From positions 1 to 64,000 of the forward strand of contig NZ_JBEOMB010000028.1 in the NCBI RefSeq assembly GCF_046000175.1: 64,000 nt of DNA, in the 5' to 3' direction. A model generated the notes under the pieces. The model was not told the DNA's origin. It saw only the letters and a list, made by a program, of their open reading frames with translations, and ran no database searches. This document shows, piece after piece, positions 55,025 to 63,670 of the stretch (position 1 is its first letter; each line of letters starts with the position of its first letter). Position numbers and translations under genes: made by a program. The DNA comes from Rhodoplanes sp046000175 (GTDB lineage Bacteria; Pseudomonadota; Alphaproteobacteria; Rhizobiales; Xanthobacteraceae).

Positions 55025-57787
55025 TCACCCCGTGGTCTTCTGGCCCATGGCGATGGCGTTGACGGTGAGCAGGAGCGCGTCGAGCGTCGCCGCGTCGGGT
55101 GTCTTCGGGTCGGGGGCGGCGCGGTAGCGGCGCAGGAGGCGCACCTGCTCGCGGTGCAGCCAGTCGAGACCGCGCGCCCGCATCCGGGTGATCCGCAGGA
55201 TGCGCGGGCGGCGCTCCTCCACGGGCGCGCCGAACAGCGCCGCCACGGCATCGCGGGTGCGGGCGTGCTCGGCCAGGATCGTCGCCATGATGCGATCGCG
55301 CAGCGCCTCGTCCTCGACCAGCGCGGCGTAGAGCCCCATGATCTCGGGGTCCGCCATCATCAGGCTCGCCTCGACATTGTGGAGCACGTAGCCGAGAAAG
55401 CGCCAGCGCGGCAGCACGGCCCGGATCGCCGCGAAGTCGTCGGGGCGCTCGCGGCGCAGCCCGTCGAGGGCGCTGCCGACGCCGTACCAGCCGGGCAGGT
55501 GGAAGCGCGCCTGGCTCCACGAGAACACCCACGGGATCGCGCGCAGATCGGCGATCGCGGTGCGGCCGGTGCGGCGGCTCGGGCGCGAGCCGATGCGGGC
55601 CTGCTCGATGGCGTCGATCGGGGTCGCGGCGCGGAAGAAGTCGACGAAGCCGTCGGCGCCGATCAGCGTCCGGTACGCCTCGTAGCTGCGCGTCACCACC
55701 TCCTGCCAGACGTCGCGGAGCGGATGCGGCGGCACCGGCCCGCCGCGATGCAGGAGCGAGGTGCGGGTGACGCCCGCGAGAAAGCGCTCCAGATGGAACG
55801 TCGCGGTGACGCGGTTGGCGTATTGCTGGGCGATCATCTCGCCCTGCTCGGTGACCCGCAACCGACCTTGGAGGGTGCCGGCCGGCAGCGCGTCCAGGAA
55901 GGCATGCGTCGGCCCGGCGCCGCGCCCGATGGTGCCGCCGCGGCCGTGGAAGAAGGCGATCCGCACGCCGTGCCCGCACGCGACGGCGGCGAGCCGCTCC
56001 TCGGCGCGATGCAGACCCCAGTGGCTCGCGAGAATCCCGCCGTCCTTGTTGGAGTCGCTGTAGCCGAGCGTGACGCCGCATTCCGGCGTCGCCCGGCCGT
56101 CCCGCACGCGGATATGCTCCAGCGTCGCCTTGGTCACGGGATGTGACAGGAAGCCGTCCAGGATGGTGTCGCAGGCGGAAAGATCGTCGATGGTCTCGAA
56201 CAGCGGCACCACCGGCAGCATGCAGGCGGGGCCGAGGGCCGTCTCGACCAGCAGCCCGCCCTCGCGGGCGAGCAGATACATGGCGAGCAGGTCGGCGACG
56301 CCGCGCGTCATGCTGACCACCATCGGGCCGATGCCGTCGGCGCCGTGCCGCTCGATGTGGCCGCGCAGCCCGTGCAGCATCCGCACCGTCATGTCGGCCT
56401 CGCCGTCGAGCCGGGTGTGGACGCCCGTGAACGGCCGCGGGCTCTTCAGCTCGGCGTTCAGGAAGGCGAGCTTCTCGGCCTCGCTCCACTCCGGATAGTC
56501 GGTGCGCGGCAGGCCGGCGGCGGCGAGCAGGCCGGCGATGGCGCGGTCGTGATAGGAGCTGTTCTGGCGCAGGTCGAGCCGGGCGAAGTGGAAGCCGAAC
56601 ACCCGCACCTGCGCCGTGACGGGCCGTACGTCGGCCGCGGCGACATGCGCGGCGCCGGCTTCGGCCAGCGCCGCCTCCAGCGCGACCAGATCCTCGACCA
56701 GCGCGTCCGGCGCGGCGTAGGCGCCCGGCGCGTCGCGGCCGAGCCGGGTCTGCTCCAGCCGCGCGATCATCAGGTTCACCATCTGCCGCCACGGCTCGCG
56801 CGGATTGCGGGCGATCGCGGCGCGGCTCGACTCGCCCAACAAGGAAGCGGTCGACGCGAGACGTTCGCGAAGACCGGACGGGATCGCCTCGCCGTCGGCC
56901 GCGAGACTGATCTTCTGGGCGAGCTGGCCGAGCCGCGTCTGCAGGAGACGCAGCGCGCCGGCGCGCAGCCGCTCCAGCATCCGCACCGTCACCTCGGGCG
57001 TCACGCCGGGATGGCCGTCGCGGTCGCCGCCGACCCAGGTGCCGAAGCCGAGCCGCGGCAGCGCCGGCGCCGCGGCGCCGGACCCGAAGATGTCGCGCCA
57101 GGCCTGCTGGAAGCGAAGGTCGAGCAGCTCGACGACATCCGGGAACACCTGCTCCAGATAATGGAAGACGGTGCGGATCTCGTTGTCGAGTGCCGGACGC
57201 TCGAGCTGAATCTCGCCGGTGCGCCACAGCCGCTGCAGCGCCGCCTTCAGGCGCTGCGCGTGGATGCCGCGCTCGATGTCGGTGAACGAGCGGGTCTCTC
57301 GTTCCAGCAGCAGGAGATAGACGGCGCGGTGATGCTCCAGCACGGTCGAGCGCTTCGCCTCGGTCGGGTGGGCGGTGAGCACCGGCTCGAACGCCGTGTC
57401 GGCGATCGTCTCGCGGATCGTCGCCTCGTCGTGACCGCGGCCGAGAAGGTCGCCGAGATCGTGACGCCACAGGCCGCGCTCGCGCTCGTGGCGCTGGGCC
57501 TCGGCGCGGCGGCGGATCTGGTTGGCCGTGTTCTCCTCGACGATGTTGAGGAGCTGGAAGGCGATCGACAGCGCCTCGCAACGCTCGACCGCGCCCGAGC
57601 GGACCGGCCCGAGCGGCAGCGCCTCGTCGCCGTCGGCGAAGCAGCGGCGGACGAACTCGGCGACCCCGGTCGCCGGCCGCGACTCCTCGATCACGCCACA
57701 GAAGGCATCGAGCATGTAGGCCGAGTCGGCCGCCCATTTGGCGAAGCCCTCGCGGACGGGATCGAAATCGGGATCGGGACGGTCCAT
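55025..57787 (-). CDS. ppc: Phosphoenolpyruvate carboxylase, second paralog
   Basis: 920 residues from MDRPDPDFDP at 57787 (an ATG eight codons upstream is possible). All catalytic motifs are intact: VLTAHPTEAKR, GGDRDGHPGV, GYSDSNKDGG, FHGRGGTIGRGAGPTH and IGSRPSRR. It is clearly homologous to the first paralog over its full length, with runs of identity such as ARFHLPGWYGVGSA and AIAMGQKTTG, yet diverged enough not to be a recent copy. It shares the same substitutions at the E. coli Lys773 and Asn881 positions. The gene is first in the tandem pair; its promoter must lie in the 425-base gap towards ccr. Confidence 0.96.
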   Translation of the reverse strand: MDRPDPDFDPVREGFAKWAADSAYMLDAFCGVIEESRPATGVAEFVRRCFADGDEALPLGPVRSGAVERCEALSIAFQLLNIVEENTANQIRRRAEAQRHERERGLWRHDLGDLLGRGHDEATIRETIADTAFEPVLTAHPTEAKRSTVLEHHRAVYLLLLERETRSFTDIERGIHAQRLKAALQRLWRTGEIQLERPALDNEIRTVFHYLEQVFPDVVELLDLRFQQAWRDIFGSGAAAPALPRLGFGTWVGGDRDGHPGVTPEVTVRMLERLRAGALRLLQTRLGQLAQKISLAADGEAIPSGLRERLASTASLLGESSRAAIARNPREPWRQMVNLMIARLEQTRLGRDAPGAYAAPDALVEDLVALEAALAEAGAAHVAAADVRPVTAQVRVFGFHFARLDLRQNSSYHDRAIAGLLAAAGLPRTDYPEWSEAEKLAFLNAELKSPRPFTGVHTRLDGEADMTVRMLHGLRGHIERHGADGIGPMVVSMTRGVADLLAMYLLAREGGLLVETALGPACMLPVVPLFETIDDLSACDTILDGFLSHPVTKATLEHIRVRDGRATPECGVTLGYSDSNKDGGILASHWGLHRAEERLAAVACGHGVRIAFFHGRGGTIGRGAGPTHAFLDALPAGTLQGRLRVTEQGEMIAQQYANRVTATFHLERFLAGVTRTSLLHRGGPVPPHPLRDVWQEVVTRSYEAYRTLIGADGFVDFFRAATPIDAIEQARIGSRPSRRTGRTAIADLRAIPWVFSWSQARFHLPGWYGVGSALDGLRRERPDDFAAIRAVLPRWRFLGYVLHNVEASLMMADPEIMGLYAALVEDEALRDRIMATILAEHARTRDAVAALFGAPVEERRPRILRITRMRARGLDWLHREQVRLLRRYRAAPDPKTPDAATLDALLLTVNAIAMGQKTTG

Positions 57788-58212
57788 GGCACTGTTCCGG
57801 CGGCGACACACGGGTGGCCGCGGTCACGGGCAATCGGCGTTCTCGAATGCACGTCGTTTGAAAGACGGACGATGCGAATGACGGCACGCGGCGACCGACG
57901 ATCCAATCAGCGGAGTCGCCGCGCTCTTCAGGAGCAGGTATCGGTCATGTCACGACGGAGGATTCTGGCGCGGTCGACGCGGGTGTCGCGGCGGCGTGGT
58001 TTTTTCCTCCGGCATTCATGGTGCCGCACCATGCCGCACCGCTGCTGCCCCCCCACCAACCCCGACCCCTTTGGCGCGCCGTAGGCGCGCCCGCCATTCG
58101 CTGCCCGAATGGGAGGAGGGGAGCGCTGGCGCCCTGCCCAATCAATCGAGAGCAGATGACGGCCTCATCGACCTGATCGTGCGGCCTGATCGCAGCGCGA
58201 TCGAGAGCGCGC
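57788..58212. other. 425-base gap between ppc and ccr
   Basis: This is the upstream region of the second ppc paralog and the 3' flank of ccr. A small hairpin GGCGCGCCGTAGGCGCGCC occurs near 58073-58091. No credible gene or consensus promoter is seen. Confidence 0.4.
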
Positions 58213-59490
58213 CTACTGCCCCACCGCCTCCAGCACGTCCTCGAAGGTCTTCAGGCCCCTCTGCGGGGCGTTGACCATCACGGCCATGTTGCCGGGCTTG
58301 TGCTGGTTCTGCCACATCATGTGATGGGCGAGCGGGATCTCGTTCCAGGAGAAGGCCTCGCTCATGCACGGGTCGATGCGGTGGTCGAGAACGAACTGGT
58401 TCGCCGCCGAGGCCTGCTTGAGGTGGGCGAAGTGCGAGCCTTGGACCCGCTTCTGCCGCATCCAGACGTAGCGGGCGTCGAACGTGATGTTGAAGCCCGT
58501 GGTGCCGGCGCAGAACACCACCATGCCGCCGCGCTTCACCACCAGGCAGGAGACCGGGAAGGTCGACTCGCCGGGATGCTCGAACACGAGGTCGACGTCC
58601 TTCTTGCCGGTGATGTCCCAGATCGCCTTTCCGAACTTCCGCGCCTCCTTCACCCAGGCGGCGTATTCGGGCGTGTTGACCTGGGGCATCTGGCCCCAGC
58701 ACTTGAAGTCCTTGCGGTTGATCACGCCCTTGGCGCCGAGCTGCAGCACGTAGTCGCGCTTGCTCTCGTCCGAGATGATGCCGATGGCGTTGGCGCCGGC
58801 GGCCGCGCAGATCTGCACGCCGAACACGCCGAGCCCGCCCGAGGCGCCCCACACGAGGACGTTGTCGCCCGGCTTGAGGATGTGGGGCGGATGGCCGAAC
58901 AGCATGCGATAGGCGGTGGCGAGCGTCAGCGTGTAGCAGGCCGCCTCCTCCCAGGTGAGGTGGTCGGGCTTCTTCAGGAGCTGGCGCGACTGCACCCGGC
59001 AGAACTGGGCGAACGAGCCGTCCGGCGTCTCGTAGCCCCAGATGCGCTGCGAGGGCGAGAACATCGGGTCGCCGCCGTTGCACTCCTCGTCCTCGCCGTC
59101 GTCCTGATTACAATGGACGATCACCTCGTCGCCGACCTTCCAGCGATGCACCTTGCTGCCGACCGCCCAGACGATGCCGGAGGCGTCGGAGCCGGCGATG
59201 TGATAGGGCTCGCCGTGGCCGTCGAACGGCGAGATCGGCTGGCCGAGCGCCGCCCAGACGCCATTGTAGTTGACGCCGCCCGCCATCACGTGGACCAGCA
59301 CGTCCTCGTCGCCGAGCGGCCAGGTCGGCACCACCTCGACCTGCATGGCGTCCTGCGGCGGGCCGTGGCGCTCCCGGCGGATCGCCCAGGCATACATCTT
59401 GGCCGGCACATGCCCGAGCGGCGGGATTTCGCCGATCTCGTAGAGGTCCTTGGGTTCGTTGGTCGATCGAAGCTGGGTCACGGCCGCCAT
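58213..59490 (-). CDS. ccr: Crotonyl-CoA carboxylase/reductase
   Basis: 425 residues from the ATG at 59490, after GGAGGAAG. Medium-chain reductase specific to the ethylmalonyl-CoA pathway: AGSDASGIVWAVGSKVHRWKVGDEV (seen as AGSDASGIVWAVG, about residue 100), HCNQDDGEDEECNGGDP (CNQDDG, about 125), VWGASGGLGVFGVQICAAAGANAIG (VWGASGGLGVFG, about 215), and CAGTTGFNITFDARYVWMRQKRVQGSHFA near residue 330. It carboxylates crotonyl-CoA to (2S)-ethylmalonyl-CoA with NADPH and CO2. Ecm, the next pathway-specific mutase, is encoded 2 kb away on the other strand. Confidence 0.96.
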   Translation of the reverse strand: MAAVTQLRSTNEPKDLYEIGEIPPLGHVPAKMYAWAIRRERHGPPQDAMQVEVVPTWPLGDEDVLVHVMAGGVNYNGVWAALGQPISPFDGHGEPYHIAGSDASGIVWAVGSKVHRWKVGDEVIVHCNQDDGEDEECNGGDPMFSPSQRIWGYETPDGSFAQFCRVQSRQLLKKPDHLTWEEAACYTLTLATAYRMLFGHPPHILKPGDNVLVWGASGGLGVFGVQICAAAGANAIGIISDESKRDYVLQLGAKGVINRKDFKCWGQMPQVNTPEYAAWVKEARKFGKAIWDITGKKDVDLVFEHPGESTFPVSCLVVKRGGMVVFCAGTTGFNITFDARYVWMRQKRVQGSHFAHLKQASAANQFVLDHRIDPCMSEAFSWNEIPLAHHMMWQNQHKPGNMAVMVNAPQRGLKTFEDVLEAVGQ

Positions 59491-59707
59491 GGCACTTCCT
59501 CCGCCGGTCGAGAAGTCGGTCCGCCCGTAAGCCGGGCGAGTGTGCATCACCGGATATCGCGTCGCAATAAGTACCACGGTCGCAAGCGCCGGCGCAGGAC
59601 TTAAGCCTTCGTCAATTCGGAGGGGGGATCCTCCGCAGCGCCGCGCCGCGCCGCCCCGTTTTGCGCCGGTCGAGCGCCCGTTTTATCTGCTCAGGACCGC
59701 GCCGGCG

Positions 59708-61096
59708 ATGCCCGCTCCCGCTCCGATCGACGCCGCCGTCCCGCCGTCCGCGTCGTCTGGCCGCAGCCCCGTCTCGCCCCCGCCGAGCGCCGCGCCGACG
59801 GCCGTCACGCCGTTGGTCGACGCGCCGCTCACCGACCACGCGAGCACCGACCACGCGCTCACTGACCACGCGCTCACTTGCGCGGCTGCCGACGGCGCGG
59901 TCGAGCCGGCCGGGATCGAGCCGGTGCGGCTCGTCTGCTTCGCGCTCGCGATCGTCAACCTCACCTACATGGTGGCGGTGCTCGGCAGCGGCGACTGGAT
60001 CGTGACGCCATCCGGCGCGCCGGTCCACACCGATTTCGTCATGGTCTACGCGGCCGGCCAGCTGGCGCTCGCCGGCGATCCCGCCGCCGCCTGGGATTGG
60101 ACGCTCCACCGCGTCGCCGAGGACGCGGTGCTGGGCCGGCCGGTGCCCGCCTATTACGGCTGGCACTATCCGCCGCCCTTCCTGATGGTCGCCGCCGCGC
60201 TCGCCACGCTGCCCTATTGGGCCGCCTTCGCGACCTGGATGGCCGTGACGCTGCCGCTCTATCTGGTGACGCTGCGCGGCATCGTCGCGACCCGGCTCGG
60301 CTGGCTGGCCGGCGCGGCGTTTCCGGTGATCGTGCCGAACCTGGTGCCGGGCCAGAACGGCTTCCTCACCGCGACGCTGATCGGCGGCACCCTCGCGCTC
60401 CTGCAGCGACATCCGGTCGTGGCCGGAGTCTGCCTCGGGCTTCTGACCTACAAGCCGCAATACGGGCTGCTGTTTCCGCTGGTGCTGCTGGTGACCGGGC
60501 GATGGGTCACGATCGCGGCCGCGGCCGTGACGGCGCTGCTGCTCGGCGCCGTGACGCTGATGGTCTTCGGGACATCTGCCGGAGTGGCGAGCTGGGCCGC
60601 GTTCCTGCACTGGCTGCCGCTGACCTCGGACGCGCTGCTGTCCGGGTCGGATGCCGAGTTTCACAAGTTCCAGAGCGTCTTCGCGCTGGTCCGCCTGAGC
60701 GGCGGCAGTGCCGCGTTAGGCTGGACCGTGCAGATCGGGGCGGCGATCGTCACGGCGACGGCTGTCTGCCTGATCTGGCTCAACAAGAGAATTCCGTATG
60801 AGATGAAGGCGGCGACGCTGGCCGCGGGCGTGCTGCTCGCGACCCCTTACGTCTATCTCTACGACCTGACGATCCTCGCGGTCGCGCTCGCCTTCCTGCT
60901 GCGCCATGCACTGTCGACAGGGTTTCTTACCGGCGAGCGCCCGGCGCTGGCCGTGGTCGCGGCGGCCTTCCTGGTGCTGCCGGTGCTGGGCATCCCGGTC
61001 GGCCTCGTCGGCGTCGCCGCGACGCTCGCGCTGGTAGGCCGCCGCATCGGGGCGGTGCTCGCCGCGCCGTCGCCGGCGGGACGATCTGTCGCCTAA
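59708..61096 (+). CDS. GT87-type (DUF2029) membrane mannosyltransferase-like protein
   Basis: 462 residues from MPAPAPIDAAV at 59708. A Pro/Ser/Thr-rich, cytoplasmic N-terminus (about 1-60) includes three L/S-T-D-H-A repeats. About 9-10 membrane helices follow, with TDFVMVYAAGQLALAGDP (about 113), YGWHYPPPFLMVA (about 155) and LTYKPQYGLLFPL (about 245), all conserved in the DUF2029/GT87 family. Studied members are alpha-mannosyltransferases that use polyprenyl-phosphate-mannose for actinobacterial lipoglycans; the role in alphaproteobacteria is unknown. It is divergent from ccr. Confidence 0.85.
   Translation: MPAPAPIDAAVPPSASSGRSPVSPPPSAAPTAVTPLVDAPLTDHASTDHALTDHALTCAAADGAVEPAGIEPVRLVCFALAIVNLTYMVAVLGSGDWIVTPSGAPVHTDFVMVYAAGQLALAGDPAAAWDWTLHRVAEDAVLGRPVPAYYGWHYPPPFLMVAAALATLPYWAAFATWMAVTLPLYLVTLRGIVATRLGWLAGAAFPVIVPNLVPGQNGFLTATLIGGTLALLQRHPVVAGVCLGLLTYKPQYGLLFPLVLLVTGRWVTIAAAAVTALLLGAVTLMVFGTSAGVASWAAFLHWLPLTSDALLSGSDAEFHKFQSVFALVRLSGGSAALGWTVQIGAAIVTATAVCLIWLNKRIPYEMKAATLAAGVLLATPYVYLYDLTILAVALAFLLRHALSTGFLTGERPALAVVAAAFLVLPVLGIPVGLVGVAATLALVGRRIGAVLAAPSPAGRSVA
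59828..59878. repeat. 15-bp tandem repeats within the GT87-like gene
   Basis: CTCACCGACCACGCG-type units occur three times in frame plus a partial copy, encoding LTDHA-STDHA-LTDHA-LT in the disordered N-terminus. Such in-frame units can vary in number between strains. Confidence 0.85.
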
Positions 61097-61225
61097 AGTC
61101 GCAGGGCCGTGTCGCGGTAGCGGGCTGACAGCCCGCGCGGGCCGCGTTATCCTTCCCGTCGCAGTGCAACAAGGATCGCGCGTCCGCGTGCATTCGGACT
61201 CCGCGCCTTCGGACCGGGACGGACC

Positions 61226-61474
61226 ATGGGCTTGTCCTTGCTGGTATGGCTGATCGTGGGCGCGCTGGCCGGCTGGATCGCCGGCAAGCTGGTGCACGGC
61301 GTCGGCTTCGGCCTGATCGGCAATGTCGCGGTCGGCATCGTCGGCGCCGCCATCGCCGGCTTCCTGCTGCCGCGGCTCGGGATTTTCTGGGGCGGCGGGT
61401 TCCTGAGCGCGGTCTTCCACGCCGTCGTCGGCGCCGTCATTCTGCTGGTCCTGGTCGGCCTGATCCGTCGTTAG
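61226..61474 (+). CDS. GlsB/YeaQ/YmgE family membrane protein
   Basis: 82 residues with three hydrophobic helices rich in glycine: LLVWLIVGALAGWIAGKLV (LIVGALAGWIAG), GFGLIGNVAVGIVGAAIAGFLLP (GLIGNVAVGIVGA) and a C-terminal segment FHAVVGAVILLVLVG. This matches the transglycosylase-associated/GlsB family of small inner-membrane proteins, often stress-induced, function unknown. It stands alone between the GT87-like gene and ecm; a GGACCATG context with weak ribosome binding site precedes it. Confidence 0.92.
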   Translation: MGLSLLVWLIVGALAGWIAGKLVHGVGFGLIGNVAVGIVGAAIAGFLLPRLGIFWGGGFLSAVFHAVVGAVILLVLVGLIRR

Positions 61475-61569
61475 AGCGGAACGGCCGGTCGCTGGCGCGA
61501 GGCCCGCCGCGGGCCGGCGCCGCGACGTGAATTTCGAACGTCATAACTCGTTTTCAGGGAGCGTCCTCG

Positions 61570-63564
61570 ATGCGCGACACACCGATGCGCGATACACCGA
61601 AGCGCGACAAGCCGTGGATCATCCGGACCTATGCGGGCCACTCGAGTGCCCGCGAGTCCAACGCTCTCTATCGCAAGAACCTGTCGAAGGGGCAGACCGG
61701 CCTGTCGGTCGCCTTCGACCTGCCGACCCAGACCGGCTACGACTCGGATCATCCGATCGCCCGCGGCGAGGTCGGCAAGGTGGGCGTCGCGATCTCGCAT
61801 ATCGGCGACATGCGCACCCTGTTCGACGGCATCCCGCTCGGCGAGATGAACACGTCGATGACCATCAACGCGACGGCCGCCTGGCTGCTCGCCATGTACG
61901 TCGCGGTGGCGGACGAGCAGGGGGTGCCGCGTGAAAAGCTCACCGGCACGACGCAGAACGACATCATCAAGGAGTATCTGTCCCGCGGCACCTATGTGTT
62001 CCCGCCCGGGCCGTCGATGCGGCTGATCAAGGACGTGATCCTGTTCACGACCCGCGAGATGCCGAAGTGGAACCCGATGAACGTCTGCTCCTACCATCTG
62101 CAGGAGGCGGGCGCGACGCCGGTGCAGGAGCTCGCCTATGCGCTCGCGACCGCGGTCGCGGTGCTCGACTCGGTGAAGGAGGCGGGCGAGATCGAGAACT
62201 TCGGCGAGGTGGTCGGGCGCATCTCGTTCTTCGTCAACGCCGGCATGCGGTTCATCACCGAGATCTGCAAGATGCGGGCGTTCTGCGAATTGTGGGACGA
62301 GATCACCCGCGAGCGCTACGGCGTCAGCGATCCCAAGCAGCGGCTGTTCCGCTACGGCGTGCAGGTGAACTCGCTCGGCCTGACCGAGCAGCAGCCCGAG
62401 AACAACGTCTACCGCATCTTCCTGCAGATGCTCGCCGTGACGCTGTCGAAGTCGGCTCGCGCCCGCGCCGTGCAGCTGCCCGCCTGGAACGAGGCGCTGG
62501 GCCTGCCGACCCCGTGGGATCAGCAGTGGTCGCTGCGCGCCCAGCAGATCCTCGCCTACGAGAGCGACCTGCTCGACTACGGCGACATCTTCGCCGGCTC
62601 GACCGAGATCGCGAAGAAGGTCGAGGAGCTGAAGGCCGAGGCCCGCGACGAGCTGCGCCGCATCCTCGACATGGGCGGCGCCGTCGGGGCGATCGACACC
62701 GGCTATCTGAAGGAGCAGCTGGTCGTCTCCAACTCGCGCCGCGTCGAGCTGATCGAGGCGGGCGAGCAGGTCGTCGTCGGCGTCAACAAGTTCGTCGAGA
62801 CCGAGCCGTCGCCGCTGCCGACCGGCGAGGGCGCCATCATCACCATCCCGCCCGAGGTGGAGGAGGAGCAGGTCGCCCGCCTGCAGGCGTGGCGGGCGGC
62901 GCGCGACGGCGACGCGGTGGCGCAGACGCTGGCCGAGCTGCGCCGCGCCGCGATCGAGGGCCGCAACATCATGCCGGCCTCGATCGCCTGCGCCAAGGCG
63001 GGCGTCACCACGGGCGAATGGGCCTTTGCGTTGCGTGAGGGCTTCGGCGAGTACCGGGCGCCGACCGGCGTGTCCGGCGCGGCGCGCAACGACGCGCGCA
63101 ACATCGAGGAGATCAAGGCCGAGGTCGACCGGGTGTCGCGCAAGCTCGGGCGGCGACTGAAGTTCCTGGTCGGCAAGCCGGGCCTCGACGGCCACTCCAA
63201 CGGCGCCGAGCAGATCGCGGTGCGGGCGCGCGACGCCGGCATGGACGTCGTCTACGAGGGCATCCGCTTCACGCCCGCGGATATCGCGCGCGCCGCCCGG
63301 GACAAGGACGTCCACGTCGTCGGCCTGTCGATCCTGTCGGGCTCGCACATGGAGCTGGTCGCCGACACGCTGGCGAAGCTGCGCGAGGCCGGCGCCTCGC
63401 ATGTCCCCGTGGTGGTCGGCGGCATCATCCCGCCCGACGATGCCAAGGCGCTGCTCGCCGCCGGCGTCGCCGGCGTCTACACGCCCAAGGACTTCGACCT
63501 CAACCGCATCATGACCGACATCTGCCGGATCGTGGAGGACGCCACCTCCGACAAGGCGGCGTGA
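61570..63564 (+). CDS. ecm: Ethylmalonyl-CoA mutase
   Basis: 664 residues. The N-terminal TIM-barrel acyl-CoA mutase domain contains IRTYAGHSSARESNALYRKNL, GLSVAFDLPTQTGYDSDHP (VAFDLPTQTGYDSD, about residue 45), LTGTTQNDIIKEY (about 125) and NYAGE-like NVCSYHLQEAGATP (about 175). The C-terminal B12-binding domain (about 525-660) has KPGLDGHSNG, the D-x-H-x-x-G cobalamin motif, at about 535-545. The single-chain length and clade-like N-terminus are those of Ecm rather than two-subunit methylmalonyl-CoA mutase. It converts (2R)-ethylmalonyl-CoA to methylsuccinyl-CoA. Confidence 0.93.
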   Translation: MRDTPMRDTPKRDKPWIIRTYAGHSSARESNALYRKNLSKGQTGLSVAFDLPTQTGYDSDHPIARGEVGKVGVAISHIGDMRTLFDGIPLGEMNTSMTINATAAWLLAMYVAVADEQGVPREKLTGTTQNDIIKEYLSRGTYVFPPGPSMRLIKDVILFTTREMPKWNPMNVCSYHLQEAGATPVQELAYALATAVAVLDSVKEAGEIENFGEVVGRISFFVNAGMRFITEICKMRAFCELWDEITRERYGVSDPKQRLFRYGVQVNSLGLTEQQPENNVYRIFLQMLAVTLSKSARARAVQLPAWNEALGLPTPWDQQWSLRAQQILAYESDLLDYGDIFAGSTEIAKKVEELKAEARDELRRILDMGGAVGAIDTGYLKEQLVVSNSRRVELIEAGEQVVVGVNKFVETEPSPLPTGEGAIITIPPEVEEEQVARLQAWRAARDGDAVAQTLAELRRAAIEGRNIMPASIACAKAGVTTGEWAFALREGFGEYRAPTGVSGAARNDARNIEEIKAEVDRVSRKLGRRLKFLVGKPGLDGHSNGAEQIAVRARDAGMDVVYEGIRFTPADIARAARDKDVHVVGLSILSGSHMELVADTLAKLREAGASHVPVVVGGIIPPDDAKALLAAGVAGVYTPKDFDLNRIMTDICRIVEDATSDKAA

Positions 63565-63584
63565 GCGCGTCGGCGCGGACCGCA

Positions 63585-63612
63585 GACCCGCGAGCCCCCG
63601 AGCTCGCGGGTC
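63585..63612. terminator. Hairpin between ecm and FMN reductase genes
   Basis: A 10-bp perfect stem GACCCGCGAG / CTCGCGGGTC with an 8-base loop lies 20 bases after the ecm stop, between two convergent genes. No T-tract follows; a bidirectional terminator is inferred from position. Confidence 0.5.
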
Positions 63613-63670
63613 GTCGTCGTGTCCATGCGCGCGCGGCGAGGATCCCTGCCGCGCGGGCTCGCTGCCGCCG

